From contig CAMCTY010000024.1 of NCBI GenBank assembly GCA_945878725.1, positions 1 through 32,257 of the forward strand: 32,257 nt of DNA, given 5' to 3'. The position numbers were made by a program, and so were the translations under genes. This document shows, piece after piece, positions 1 through 8,117 of this stretch (positions within the stretch are counted from its first letter, which is position 1; every line of letters begins with the position of its first letter). Below the pieces are notes generated by a model. That model searched no databases and was not told the DNA's origin. It was given only the letters and a program-made list of their open reading frames with translations. The stretch comes from Bifidobacterium breve (GTDB taxonomy: Bacteria; Actinomycetota; Acidimicrobiia; Acidimicrobiales; Acidimicrobilacustridaceae).

Positions 1-19
1 CGCTGACGAACCCGTCACT

Positions 20-33
20 CCAGCCTTCGCTGG
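20..33. terminator. Small hairpin at the window edge
   Basis: A perfect 5-bp inverted repeat (CCAGC, loop CTTC, GCTGG) lies before the first gene. It could end transcription of a gene lying to the left of the window, but there is no T-run and the stem is short. The remaining bases of the 1-48 leader show nothing else recognisable. Confidence 0.25.
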
Positions 34-48
34 CTAAGTGTCAACAAG

Positions 49-714
49 ATGGCAACGGATTGGTCGCACGCATTCCCGGCTGTGAACCCACCGGTCCCAG
101 GAACCCCAGCGTGGTATGTGCGCGAAAGATCGTTCGATCGCGATCGTTGGCGAGTTCGTTGTGTCGTCGATGAAACTCATGATGATGGAGCAATCGTGCT
201 CGGTCCGATTGAAACGCACGGTTCGTTTGAACTGTGGCGGGCCGATGTCGACAGCAAGGGCCGTTCGGTCATTGGACTGAATCCCATCGGACTTGCGGGC
301 GCGCCCCCAATTTGGTTTGTCGTCCTGCCGGAGTTGGACAGCCCGAGACCAGCGATATCGCTCGTCGGTTTCGCAACCGATCAGGTCGCCGAAGGAACCG
401 TTCTCACCGATCCCGAGTTCTTTTCACTTCCTGTGCCAAGTGCTGCGCAGGTCGGGGCGATTCGGTGGTGGCATCTTGACGGAATCGTTGATCAGGTCTT
501 CATCAACGAGAATTGGCGGCAACGACGCCTTGGAACAGCGATGACCTATGCCGCGAGTGCCTACCAAGTTCATAACGGCTGGCCTGGCCCTATGCGCAGC
601 GACGGCCGCCGAACCGAACTCGGCAAATACCTTGATGCAGGAGCACAGTTTCCCAATCGGTTTGCGCCCATTGAGGAAATCTCGCCACCCATGGATCCCC
701 CGAAGAGGAACTAG
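49..714 (+). CDS. Hypothetical protein with a GNAT-like C-terminal segment
   Basis: This 221-residue protein begins with ATG and only a weak purine stretch lies upstream. I do not recognise the N-terminal 130 residues. Residues about 148-172 (VDQVFINENWRQRRLGTAM) resemble motif A of GNAT acetyltransferases: a beta strand, then R/Q-x-x-G-x-A, then a helix. The following GWPGP...SDGRRTELGKYL stretch resembles the end of GNAT-like proteins in which a C-terminal helix packs on the acyl-CoA pocket. An acyltransferase-like fold is therefore possible, but no substrate can be suggested and the full GNAT domain is not evident. No signal peptide or membrane segment is visible. Its stop is one base from the stop of the convergent MaoC gene, so the two genes are packed tail to tail with no room for a separate terminator. 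Confidence 0.6.
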   Translation: MATDWSHAFPAVNPPVPGTPAWYVRERSFDRDRWRVRCVVDETHDDGAIVLGPIETHGSFELWRADVDSKGRSVIGLNPIGLAGAPPIWFVVLPELDSPRPAISLVGFATDQVAEGTVLTDPEFFSLPVPSAAQVGAIRWWHLDGIVDQVFINENWRQRRLGTAMTYAASAYQVHNGWPGPMRSDGRRTELGKYLDAGAQFPNRFAPIEEISPPMDPPKRN

Positions 715-715
715 T

Positions 716-1564
716 TCACGCGTCGAACGTGTGGCGTCCGCCTACGACAACAATGCGACCGTCTTGCCCGCGGGTCTGGAACACGCACTCGCCTGCACCC
801 TCGTTCCACATCTCCACCGTGAGCTCCTCACCTGGAAAGACCGGCGAGGCAAAGCGTCCCTCCATGGAGCAGAACTTGGCCGGATCGGAACCGCACATCG
901 TGTGCAGCAGCGCTCGTCCGGTAAACCCGTACGTGCACAAGCCATGCAGGATCGGTTGATCAAATCCGGCGAGTGTCGCGAACCACGGATCGCTGTGCAG
1001 TGGGTTGCGATCGCCTGACAAGCGATAGGTAAGTGCTTGATCAGGGCGCGTTGCATAGGTGACGGAATGATCAGGAGCGCGATCGGGAGCCGCGTTGCGA
1101 TCACCTGAGGGTCCGCGATCGCCGCCCCATCCGCCCTCGCCGCGAATGAAGATCGCCGAACCAACCGTGAGCAACGTTTCGCCTGTTGCGTTGTCGACAC
1201 ATTCACCTTCGACAGCAACAACAGCACCGGAGCCCTTGTCGTAAATACCGACAATCTTTCCCGTTGCCGTCAGCGATCCTTCCACCGGAATCTCGCGATG
1301 TTGCACAAATGACTGCTCACCGTGCACGAGCATCGCAAAGTCGAACGAACCGATTTCACTGATCGCGCCACTCACACCCGCACCGATTACCGCCGCCATC
1401 GTGGGCAGCACTCGCTGTGGAACCTCGTGACTGTTCTCTGTCGTAAACGCGAGCTCATCGATGCCCGCACCAACGCCAACGGCGTAAAGCAGCGCATCTT
1501 TGGACGTCCATGCATGAACAACAGGCGCACCAGCAGCACCAACGACATCGTGATTAATGGGCAT
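716..1564 (-). CDS. MaoC-like (R)-specific enoyl-CoA hydratase (hydratase 2)
   Basis: This 282-residue double hot-dog protein has the length expected for the hydratase-2 part of eukaryotic multifunctional enzyme 2 and of mycobacterial MaoC-type hydratases. The hydratase-2 signature is at residues 180-190 (YRLSGDRNPLH). It carries the catalytic Asp185 and His190, with Asn187 between them, followed by the LHG turn at 206-208. The N-terminal half (about 1-140) is the degenerate hot-dog repeat. The enzyme is expected to hydrate trans-2-enoyl-CoA to (3R)-hydroxyacyl-CoA in the cytoplasm. It lies 8 bp downstream of an SDR dehydrogenase on the same strand, so the pair is probably cotranscribed and supplies consecutive beta-oxidation steps. 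The substrate (fatty acyl, branched or steroid side-chain CoA) cannot be told from sequence. Confidence 0.88.
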   Translation of the reverse strand: MPINHDVVGAAGAPVVHAWTSKDALLYAVGVGAGIDELAFTTENSHEVPQRVLPTMAAVIGAGVSGAISEIGSFDFAMLVHGEQSFVQHREIPVEGSLTATGKIVGIYDKGSGAVVAVEGECVDNATGETLLTVGSAIFIRGEGGWGGDRGPSGDRNAAPDRAPDHSVTYATRPDQALTYRLSGDRNPLHSDPWFATLAGFDQPILHGLCTYGFTGRALLHTMCGSDPAKFCSMEGRFASPVFPGEELTVEMWNEGAGECVFQTRGQDGRIVVVGGRHTFDA

Positions 1565-1572
1565 GAAGTGTC

Positions 1573-2475
1573 CTACTTCCGATCGAGACCGAGCATGTCG
1601 GCGTTGGGTCGGGCATTGCCCATGAGTTCTTCAACGAGCGGGCCAACGGCGGAAGGATCGAGAGTGTTGGTTACCTTTGGTCCTTGATGCCAGCTTTCAC
1701 TGATAGCAAGAAGTTCGCCGCGAACATCGAACACGCGACCAGTGACCTCGGAAGATTCCTCGCTCGCCAACCACACGGCGATCGGTGAAATCCACTTGGT
1801 CGACATTGCTTCCTTCACTTCTTCAGGAGCATCGCCAAGACCGAGATCAGCAGTAAGCCGCGTAAACGCAGCAGGAGCAATCGCGTTTACGGTGACGCCG
1901 TAACGACCAAGTTCGTCGGCCGCAATGATCGTGAACGAGGCAATGCCACCCTTGGCAGCGCCGTAATTGGTCTGACCGATGTTGCCGTAGATGCCGGAAG
2001 GCGATGTTGTGTTGATGATGCGCGCGTTGTTGGTTTCGCCCGCCTTCGAACGATCACGCCAATAGGCCGCAGCAAAATGCGAAGGACCAGCGGTGCCCTT
2101 GAGATGCACCTTGATAACGGCATCCCATTCGGCCTCGCTCATGTTGGTGAGCATGCGGTCGCGCAAAATGCCCGCGTTGTTGATGAGAACGTCGAGTCCG
2201 CCGAACGTCGTGATGGCCTGGTTGATGAGTCGTTCTGCGCCAGCCCATTCGCTGATGTCGTCGGTGTTGGCAACGGCTTGTCCGCCGGCAGCGACAATTT
2301 CGTCGACTACTTCTTGAGCTGGGCCTTTGTCGACACCAGTGCCGTCTCGGGAACCGCCGAGATCGTTCACCACGACCTTTGCGCCTTCGGCGGCGAGCAT
2401 CAGCGCGTAGTCGCGCCCGATTCCACGACCAGCGCCTGTAACGATGCACACTCGGCCTTCACACAGTCCTGCCAC
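1573..2475 (-). CDS. SDR (3R)-hydroxyacyl-CoA dehydrogenase, MFE-2 type
   Basis: This is a 300-residue classical short-chain dehydrogenase. The nucleotide-binding motif TGAGRGIG is at 13-20. It is followed by VVVNDLGG at 35-41, a loop typical of the dehydrogenase unit of peroxisomal multifunctional enzyme 2, where the Asp favours NAD. Catalytic residues are Asn100 (NNAG), a Ser in INTTSPSG (155-161), Tyr171 and Lys175. The C-terminal extension after about 245 is longer than in FabG. Predicted reaction: NAD-dependent oxidation of (3R)-hydroxyacyl-CoA to 3-ketoacyl-CoA. The downstream MaoC hydratase would make its substrate, so the two genes together equal a split MFE-2. It is the first gene of that leftward unit and is divergent from rmuC. 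A steroid 17-beta-hydroxy dehydrogenase role, as in related mycobacterial proteins, is an alternative. Confidence 0.88.
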   Translation of the reverse strand: MAGLCEGRVCIVTGAGRGIGRDYALMLAAEGAKVVVNDLGGSRDGTGVDKGPAQEVVDEIVAAGGQAVANTDDISEWAGAERLINQAITTFGGLDVLINNAGILRDRMLTNMSEAEWDAVIKVHLKGTAGPSHFAAAYWRDRSKAGETNNARIINTTSPSGIYGNIGQTNYGAAKGGIASFTIIAADELGRYGVTVNAIAPAAFTRLTADLGLGDAPEEVKEAMSTKWISPIAVWLASEESSEVTGRVFDVRGELLAISESWHQGPKVTNTLDPSAVGPLVEELMGNARPNADMLGLDRK

Positions 2476-2523
2476 GACGACATCTCCCTTGTCAGTTCAG
2501 ATCTAAGGAGCCGATTGTGACAC

Positions 2524-2627
2524 GGCCCCTCCAGGGCCGCCGCGGTCGGGAATCTCCTCGCTGGAGCCGAGATTGCCCTGCTCTCGACCGATATGGCCCC
2601 TGAGGGCCCCAGAACGGCCTCTGAGGC
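2524..2627. repeat. Three GGCC-type inverted repeats in a divergent promoter region
   Basis: The 185-bp region between the divergent SDR and rmuC genes holds three short palindromes: 2524-2538 (GGCCC, 5-nt loop, GGGCC), 2595-2608 (GGCCC, 4-nt loop, GGGCC) and 2617-2627 (GCCTC, T, GAGGC). They share a GGCCYCT...AGGSC pattern. They could be operator copies, RNA hairpins in the 5' leader of rmuC, or chance in GC-rich DNA. Confidence 0.4.
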
Positions 2628-2660
2628 GGCTGTCACACCCATTCCGTAGTTTGGAGCGGT

Positions 2661-3854
2661 ATGACCACTCTTCTGCCTGTCCTCTCCCTCCTCATCGGCC
2701 TCGCCATCGGCGCATTGGTCGGCACCCGCCTCGCGTCACGTCGATCCGGTTCCGATCCACTCGATGTCGACCGCACCCGAGACATTGCCACTGCCACGTT
2801 GGCCACAACCATGCGCGAACTCATCGATGTCAACACGCGCCTTCAAGCCGAAGCCACTACGCGGGCTGCGGCCGAGGCGGCTCAACAGCAGAAGTCCGTG
2901 CACGACCTCGTGGCCCCGGTTGGCGAACAACTTGCCCGACTCGACCAAAAACTGAACGAGCTCGAAAACAAACGCGTCGAGGATTCAGGTCGCTTGAACA
3001 CCAGCATCGGCTCATTGTCCTCGCTTGCGACATCGCTACAGAAGGAAACGGCCGAGCTCGCATCGGCCATGAAGAACACCAAAGTGCGCGGCAACTGGGG
3101 CGAGCTCCAACTCCAACGCGTCATCGAACTTGCCGGCATGACTGAACACATCATGTACGAGCAACAAGAACACATCGCTGGCGATGGCGACGCGGCCCGA
3201 CCCGACATGATCGTTCGTCTTCCCGACTCGAAGAAGATCATCATCGATGCAAAAGCACCAATGTCTGCCTATCTAAGTGCAATCAATGCCACCACCGATT
3301 CCGAGCGCGAACAACTGCTCACCAAGCACGCTGCCGACGTCATGGCGCATGTCAATGCACTCGCAAAGAAGAACTACGCCTCACGTGTCGATGGCTCACT
3401 CGATTTCATCGTGATGTTTGTGCCTGGCGATACGTTCCTCACCGCCGCGTTCGACGCCAACCCCGAATTCCTCGAACAGGCCATCTCAAAGAACGTGTTC
3501 CCCGCGTCGCCCGGCACATTGATTGCGCTTCTCCGAGCAATCGCCTACGGATGGCGTCAAGAGCAACTGGCCGAAAACGCCGCGCAGGTCGTCGCCCTCG
3601 GCAAAGAGCTCTACGAACGCGTAGGCATCTTCACTGGCCACCTCCAAAAGGTCGGCACCAACCTCACTAAGGCCACCGAGTCCTACAACTCCGCAGTGGC
3701 ATCACTTGAGACTCGCGTCATGCCCTCGGCCCGCCGGTTCGAGACGCTCGCCGTGGCCTCCGATCAGGCCCTACCCGGGGTCAGTCCCATCGATGTCACT
3801 CCCCGCCAGGTTTCACTTCCCGAGCTCGAATCAGGCTCGGGCAACGAGCGTTAA
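2661..3854 (+). CDS. rmuC: DNA recombination protein RmuC
   Basis: This 397-residue protein has the standard RmuC layout. An N-terminal membrane anchor (about 3-22) is followed by a long Ala/Glu/Gln-rich coiled coil (about 38-140) and then the conserved RmuC domain, starting at RGNWGELQLQRVIELAGM (143-160). The core RPDMIVRLPDSKKIIIDAKAP (180-200) contains Asp182, Asp196 and Lys198. These fit the PD-(D/E)xK nuclease-like fold proposed for the family. RmuC limits recombination at inverted repeats, probably by processing DNA structures; the biochemical detail is not settled. The start is the first ATG before the membrane anchor. It stands alone on its strand, 185 bp from the divergent SDR and 56 bp before the desaturase. 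Nothing is truncated or odd. Confidence 0.93.
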   Translation: MTTLLPVLSLLIGLAIGALVGTRLASRRSGSDPLDVDRTRDIATATLATTMRELIDVNTRLQAEATTRAAAEAAQQQKSVHDLVAPVGEQLARLDQKLNELENKRVEDSGRLNTSIGSLSSLATSLQKETAELASAMKNTKVRGNWGELQLQRVIELAGMTEHIMYEQQEHIAGDGDAARPDMIVRLPDSKKIIIDAKAPMSAYLSAINATTDSEREQLLTKHAADVMAHVNALAKKNYASRVDGSLDFIVMFVPGDTFLTAAFDANPEFLEQAISKNVFPASPGTLIALLRAIAYGWRQEQLAENAAQVVALGKELYERVGIFTGHLQKVGTNLTKATESYNSAVASLETRVMPSARRFETLAVASDQALPGVSPIDVTPRQVSLPELESGSGNER

Positions 3855-3883
3855 AGAAAACCCGGAGCCCGGTGCCTTGCTCC

Positions 3884-3901
3884 CTACCTACTGGTCGGTA
3901 G
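3884..3901. promoter_or_regulatory. Palindromic operator-like site before the desaturase
   Basis: CTACCTAC-TG-GTCGGTAG is two 8-bp arms that match at 7 of 8 positions around a 2-bp centre. It ends 9 bp before the desaturase ATG. The arrangement resembles the ACCGAC-N2-GTCGGT sites bound by several actinobacterial TetR-family lipid regulators (general recollection). A bound protein here would block either the promoter or ribosome entry. Confidence 0.5.
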
Positions 3902-3910
3902 ACTGAGTCC

Positions 3911-5083
3911 ATGACATCCACCGATGCCTCGCTCACCCACGAAGAATCCGACACCGCTGACGATTCGAACACCCCCTACGCAGCCAAGGAGCGCGCCGAC
4001 GGCAAGGGTTCGCTCAAGCCCGTCATGGACGTCATCCCGGCCGCCGCCTATGACAACCCGACCTGGAAGGGTCTCGCCTACTTCGGTCGGGATCTCGCCA
4101 TTTACGGCCTCGTCGTAACCGGTCTTGTCCTGCTCAACAACCCGTTCGCTGTCATCGCTCTCTGGGTGCTTTCCGGCATGGTCATCTCCGGCCTGTTCAT
4201 CGTCGCCCACGACGCTGCGCACGGTGCCCTCTTCTCGAGCAAGCGTATGAACCGTGTCATCGGCACCATCGCAATGCTCCCCTCGTGGCACGTCTACGAA
4301 GGCTGGGTGCTGGGTCACAACCGCATCCACCATTCATACACCGTGCGCGAAGGCTTCGACTTTGTTTGGCACCCGTACACGGTCGAGCAGTTCAACGAAA
4401 TGTCCCGCTTCGGCCGCATGCGTCACCGCTTTGAATGGTCTTGGATTGGGGCCGGTGCCTACTACCTGCGCGAAGTGTGGTGGCACAAGATGATCGTGGG
4501 CGATCCGCCGGCCCGTTGGGCCTCAGCGATCCGCCGCGATCGCATCATCGTTTGGAGCTTTGTCGGAGTTGCGTCCACGCTCCTCGCATTGGCCGGATGG
4601 GCCCAGTACGGAACCGTTCTCGGTGCCGCATGGATGATCATCAAGGTGTTGGTCATTCCATTCCTGGCCTTCTCATACGTGATTGCGTCGTTCGTGCACG
4701 TGCACCATGTTCAGCCCGACATCCGCTGGTGGAAGCGCCGCGAATGGACGAAATTCAAGGGCCAAATGGAGGGCACCACCGTGCTCCGAGCCCGTTTCGG
4801 CCTCAACTTCTTCTTCCACTGGATCATGGTCCATGTCCCCCATCACGTCGACATGCGGATCCCGATGTACAACCTCGAACTCGCTACCGATGCCATCAAG
4901 GAAGCATTCCCCGGCACGGTGCACGACAAGCCCCTTCGCTTCCGCGATTTCGTTTCGAACACGCGGGCCTGTCAGTTGTACGACTTCGACGAGGGCCACT
5001 GGCTTACCTACCGTGAGGCAGCGAAAATCACTGCCTCAGCAGTGCCAGTAGCCGAAGCGCCCGCCGAGCAAATCTCCGCTTGA
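3911..5083 (+). CDS. Membrane fatty acid desaturase / hydroxylase-type di-iron enzyme
   Basis: This 390-residue integral membrane protein has three histidine boxes: HDAAH (100-104), HNRIHH (136-141) and HVPHH (308-312). An extra HVHHV lies at 263-267. The boxes bind two irons in acyl desaturases, hydroxylases and ketolases. Hydrophobic segments lie at about 65-100, 215-262 and around 295-308. Expected role: oxygen-dependent desaturation or hydroxylation of a lipid acyl chain at the cytoplasmic membrane. The N-terminal 45 residues are polar and poorly conserved. No electron donor is fused to it. A palindromic operator-like site sits at the start, so transcription is probably repressible. The spacing of the first box (HxxxH) and second box (HxxHH) also fits FADS-like and omega-3-type desaturases; regiospecificity cannot be assigned. 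Confidence 0.85.
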   Translation: MTSTDASLTHEESDTADDSNTPYAAKERADGKGSLKPVMDVIPAAAYDNPTWKGLAYFGRDLAIYGLVVTGLVLLNNPFAVIALWVLSGMVISGLFIVAHDAAHGALFSSKRMNRVIGTIAMLPSWHVYEGWVLGHNRIHHSYTVREGFDFVWHPYTVEQFNEMSRFGRMRHRFEWSWIGAGAYYLREVWWHKMIVGDPPARWASAIRRDRIIVWSFVGVASTLLALAGWAQYGTVLGAAWMIIKVLVIPFLAFSYVIASFVHVHHVQPDIRWWKRREWTKFKGQMEGTTVLRARFGLNFFFHWIMVHVPHHVDMRIPMYNLELATDAIKEAFPGTVHDKPLRFRDFVSNTRACQLYDFDEGHWLTYREAAKITASAVPVAEAPAEQISA

Positions 5084-5138
5084 TCCAGGTTCCTCGCGAC
5101 ACCCTGCCCGACCCGGTCAGCGTCGAGTCAGCGCGTCG

Positions 5139-6104
5139 TCATCGAATTGTCAGTGCGGATTCATCAACCGTCAGCGTTTCGCCGTCAGCATCGATGACCT
5201 GAAACTCAAATCCCGACTCGACGATTGCTTCGTCGACGCCAAACGCAACGGGAATCTTGTTGGCAGCATTGCGCATCAGATAGCTGACCAGTTCAACGAG
5301 TTCGATCGAATTGAATGAGCCGTGTAGCCGGGTGACAAGTTCGTCACTGAGTAGCGCTGGGCCTCCGAAAAGTGCATCGACGAGATCGAACGCGGCGAGC
5401 GCGGATAGCGGAAGGTCGGCAAACTCCTCGGGTGCAGCCGATGACAGGAGCCCTTCATCCGCGCCGGCATTAAGCGCGGCCACACTGCGCACCGACTGGC
5501 ACCGCCGACACTGGTGCAGACGAGCGCCCCGCAGACGGACAAGCTCCTTGAGCACAGGGTCAAGGAGCTGCAGCCGACCAATGGCTCCAAGCAAACGCAT
5601 CATCGCGGCCATTTGGTCAGTCTCGGATTCGGCCTCAACCACGGGCCAAGCCCAATCGCTGGAACTGAGTGGAACACCGAACAATGCCGCCAGAGCTTTT
5701 GATGCTCGCTGACCGACGTCGAGCACATACAGCGCCTGCACGAAAGAACCGATGTCGGCGCCAAGCACGCTGGCCGACGGGCCGAGAGGACCCGTTAGGA
5801 CACCACTGACATCAATCGCGAACTGTTCGGTCACTGCGAGTGCAGCACGTTCCCGATCATCGAAAAGTTCTGATGTCGGCCACGAAGCCAGCGCCTCTCG
5901 CTTCGCCGCGTCGAGTGATCCCCACGGGCGCGCTTCAGACTCGGCGTCGTTGTCGAGGATCATCGCCAGTCGGAGACGCGCCAGTTCGAGAAGCGAAAGA
6001 TCAGTGGCTGAGCGGGCCACCGCACACGCTTCGGCAAGTGATTCGCTGACCTCGGGGGCAAACGACGCCCACGGATTAGACGCGGGCACCGCAGATCCAG
6101 CCAC
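5139..6104 (-). CDS. AhpD-like / carboxymuconolactone decarboxylase-fold protein
   Basis: This 321-residue protein starts at GTG, 2 bp after the P450 stop, so translation is probably coupled. It is largely helical and reads as two AhpD-like units. The first (about 20-150) has the ELARLRLAMILDND and LFDDRERAALAVTEQFA helices typical of CMD domains. The second (about 165-300) has LVRLRGARLHQCRRCQSVR, with Cys199 and Cys202 forming the redox CxxC. The family includes alkylhydroperoxidases and carboxymuconolactone decarboxylases. The His normally found four residues after the second Cys of AhpD is Arg206 here, so classical AhpD peroxidase chemistry is doubtful. Being last in the leftward catabolic operon, it may protect against or act on a peroxide or oxidised product of the P450; this is inference. 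Confidence 0.75.
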   Translation of the reverse strand: MAGSAVPASNPWASFAPEVSESLAEACAVARSATDLSLLELARLRLAMILDNDAESEARPWGSLDAAKREALASWPTSELFDDRERAALAVTEQFAIDVSGVLTGPLGPSASVLGADIGSFVQALYVLDVGQRASKALAALFGVPLSSSDWAWPVVEAESETDQMAAMMRLLGAIGRLQLLDPVLKELVRLRGARLHQCRRCQSVRSVAALNAGADEGLLSSAAPEEFADLPLSALAAFDLVDALFGGPALLSDELVTRLHGSFNSIELVELVSYLMRNAANKIPVAFGVDEAIVESGFEFQVIDADGETLTVDESALTIR

Positions 6105-6106
6105 GA

Positions 6107-7372
6107 CTAACGACCCGGTGTGAACGTCACCGGCATGTACTTGATGCCATTGACAAAATTTGATCGAAGCTGCACCGGAGGGCCGGCAAGTTCAAGATCA
6201 GGCATCCGGGTGAACAACTCGCGGAACATGAGTGTGATCTCGCGACGAGCCAAGTGCGCACCAAGGCAGAAGTGAGGGCCCGGACCGCCGAACCCCACAT
6301 GGGGATTCGGGTTGCGCAGCACATCGAACCGGTCCGGATCGGTGAACACCGCTTCGTCCCGGTTAGCGGAGCCGTAGTAGAGGACTGCCTTGTCGCCTGC
6401 TCGGAACTGATGGCCCGAGAGTTCATAATCCTGAGTGACTGTGCGGCGCATCCAGATCACGGGTGACGCGTAGCGGACAATCTCTTCCACTGCGGTCGGC
6501 ATCACGCCTTCAACATCGGCGGCCCAGATCGCGCGTTGTTCCGGGTTCGCCGAAAGGTGAGCGACGCCATGACTGATCGCCGTTCGGGTTGTTTCGTTTC
6601 CGGCTACGGCGAGAAGAATGAAGAACGATGCAAGTTCCTCAGGGGTGAGTCGCTCGCCTTCAACTGAGGTGTTCACAAGTGCGGAGAGGAGGTTGTCGGT
6701 CGGGTTTTCACGGACCTTCTCCGCCAGTTCGGTCATAAGGCCGGCCAGCTGCGTTCCTGCTCCTAGGAATGTGACGATCGGATCTGCGCCCTCTGGCATG
6801 AATTCGGGATCGCCTCCCGAGAGAATGATGTTCGACTGCGCGAGCACCATGTCGTATTCGCTCAAGGGAATACCCATCATGTCGCAGATAACAAGAAGCG
6901 GGAATCTTGTGGCGACCTCGGCTACGAAGTCGATCTCGCCCTTTTCGATAACTGAGTCGATGACAGTCTTGGCGGTCTTCTCGACATCGTCGAGGATCTT
7001 CGCCAACATGCGCGGCGTGAACGTTCCGGCCACGATCTTGCGCAGTCGGGCGTGGCGCGGATCATCCATCGAGATCATCGAACCGAAGAACTCGTTCATC
7101 TCGGCGGGGAGATCAAGAATCGACACCGCCCCTTCGGCTGAAGAGAAAACCTCGGGGTTACGACTGATGGCAAGGATGTCAGCCAACTTCGTAATCGCGA
7201 AATAGCCGGGGCCCCGCGGGAACGGCTCAATGATCGGTTCTTCGAAAAAGGCAATCGGGTTCTCGCGTCGCAGCGTTTCAAAGGCAGCGTTGCGCTCAGC
7301 CCATGGCTTGGCCCAGAACTCAATATCGGAAAGGTCGATATCCGCAAGGGCGACATCGATCTGCTCGGCCAT
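6107..7372 (-). CDS. Cytochrome P450
   Basis: This 421-residue soluble bacterial P450 is of full length. Key elements are the I-helix oxygen-activation motif AGNETT (257-262), the K-helix EIVR (297-300), and the heme loop FGGPGPHFCLG (361-371) with the proximal thiolate Cys369. General style (the PHFCLGAHLARRE loop and the DPRHARLR segment at 104-111) fits the actinobacterial CYP124/125/142/126-like group that hydroxylates lipids and steroids. This is a family-level impression, not an assignment. A GGAG ribosome site lies 8 bp before the ATG. No ferredoxin or reductase gene is near, so electron donors must be encoded elsewhere. It is downstream of a TetR gene and immediately upstream of the AhpD-like gene, as part of the leftward arm of the catabolic cluster. 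Confidence 0.93.
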   Translation of the reverse strand: MAEQIDVALADIDLSDIEFWAKPWAERNAAFETLRRENPIAFFEEPIIEPFPRGPGYFAITKLADILAISRNPEVFSSAEGAVSILDLPAEMNEFFGSMISMDDPRHARLRKIVAGTFTPRMLAKILDDVEKTAKTVIDSVIEKGEIDFVAEVATRFPLLVICDMMGIPLSEYDMVLAQSNIILSGGDPEFMPEGADPIVTFLGAGTQLAGLMTELAEKVRENPTDNLLSALVNTSVEGERLTPEELASFFILLAVAGNETTRTAISHGVAHLSANPEQRAIWAADVEGVMPTAVEEIVRYASPVIWMRRTVTQDYELSGHQFRAGDKAVLYYGSANRDEAVFTDPDRFDVLRNPNPHVGFGGPGPHFCLGAHLARREITLMFRELFTRMPDLELAGPPVQLRSNFVNGIKYMPVTFTPGR

Positions 7373-7478
7373 CGGGAGAACTCCGCTTCGTCATGGAGTC
7401 CCGGGAAACGGATCTCTCAGGCGGCCGAGGTTACCAGCGCTCTCAACGAGGGAGCCCAGTCTTTTGGGTAACTCAAAC

Positions 7479-8081
7479 TCAGGATTCGCCCAGAACCACT
7501 GCGAGAAGCGCCGTCTCACTTGCCTTCGCCCATTGCTCGTCGGTGACGGAACTCTCGCCGATTTCGATGACGACTCGTCCGAGGATCTGGCCTATCGACC
7601 ACGCACTTGCGCCCACCGGATCCAGATCAGGCCTCGTCCAACCCCGCGCCTTCGCAGTGGCAAAGAAACGTGCGAACGACTTGGTGAACTCGTCCTGTGC
7701 TTTTCCGACGGCGGTGGCGAGATCCGGTCGGCCAAGAGTGCTCCCCAAAACACTCATCCGGGTCAGGCGATACGCAGCACGGTTTGCATTATCGACACGA
7801 CGATGCACCTCAAGCAATATCTCGCGGAATTGCTGCTTGTCCTCGCACCGAGCCAATGCTTCTTCAATGCGTTCGTTCTCGGAGCCAAGACTTCGCAGGT
7901 AACGCTCCGTCTGCGCCGCCACAACAAGTCCATCGCGACTTCCGAAGTAGTGGTAAAGCGATGTGATCGCCACCCCGACTTCGGCGGCTACGTCGTTGAC
8001 ACGGACGCCCGACTCACCCTTTTCGTCGATCGCCGTTATCGCAACTTCAAGCATCCTTGCTCGGGTGTCTGACGGGGTCAT
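7479..8081 (-). CDS. TetR-family transcriptional regulator
   Basis: This 200-residue protein has an N-terminal TetR helix-turn-helix. Residues about 7-52 contain RARMLEVAITAIDEKG, the VNDVAAEVGVAITSLYHYFGSRDGL recognition region, and the helix-4 YHYFGS hallmark. The C-terminal ligand domain (about 60-200) is divergent, as usual. No clear Shine-Dalgarno precedes the ATG. The gene sits inside the leftward cluster between a VOC gene and the P450. Local control of the P450 and AhpD-like genes or of the whole divergent cluster is therefore likely, probably through a lipid-like or aromatic inducer. The 106 bp between it and the P450 contains a spaced GTTACC/GGTAAC pair, too weak to call an operator. 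Confidence 0.9.
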   Translation of the reverse strand: MTPSDTRARMLEVAITAIDEKGESGVRVNDVAAEVGVAITSLYHYFGSRDGLVVAAQTERYLRSLGSENERIEEALARCEDKQQFREILLEVHRRVDNANRAAYRLTRMSVLGSTLGRPDLATAVGKAQDEFTKSFARFFATAKARGWTRPDLDPVGASAWSIGQILGRVVIEIGESSVTDEQWAKASETALLAVVLGES

Positions 8082-8117
8082 TAGCCAACCGTAGCGACTA
8101 AGCGGACAGCAGAAGAA

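Noticed and set aside
548..1018. 156-residue plus-strand frame across the end of the first gene
   Set aside because: It overlaps the GNAT-like gene and the MaoC gene, has no domain, and no ribosome site.
2573..3145. 190-residue plus-strand frame overlapping rmuC
   Set aside because: Composition is Arg/His/Pro-rich and it runs in another frame through the clear RmuC protein.
7430..7472. GTTACC/GGTAAC pair between the TetR and P450 genes
   Set aside because: The arms are only 6 bp and separated by 31 bp, so an operator or terminator is not supported.
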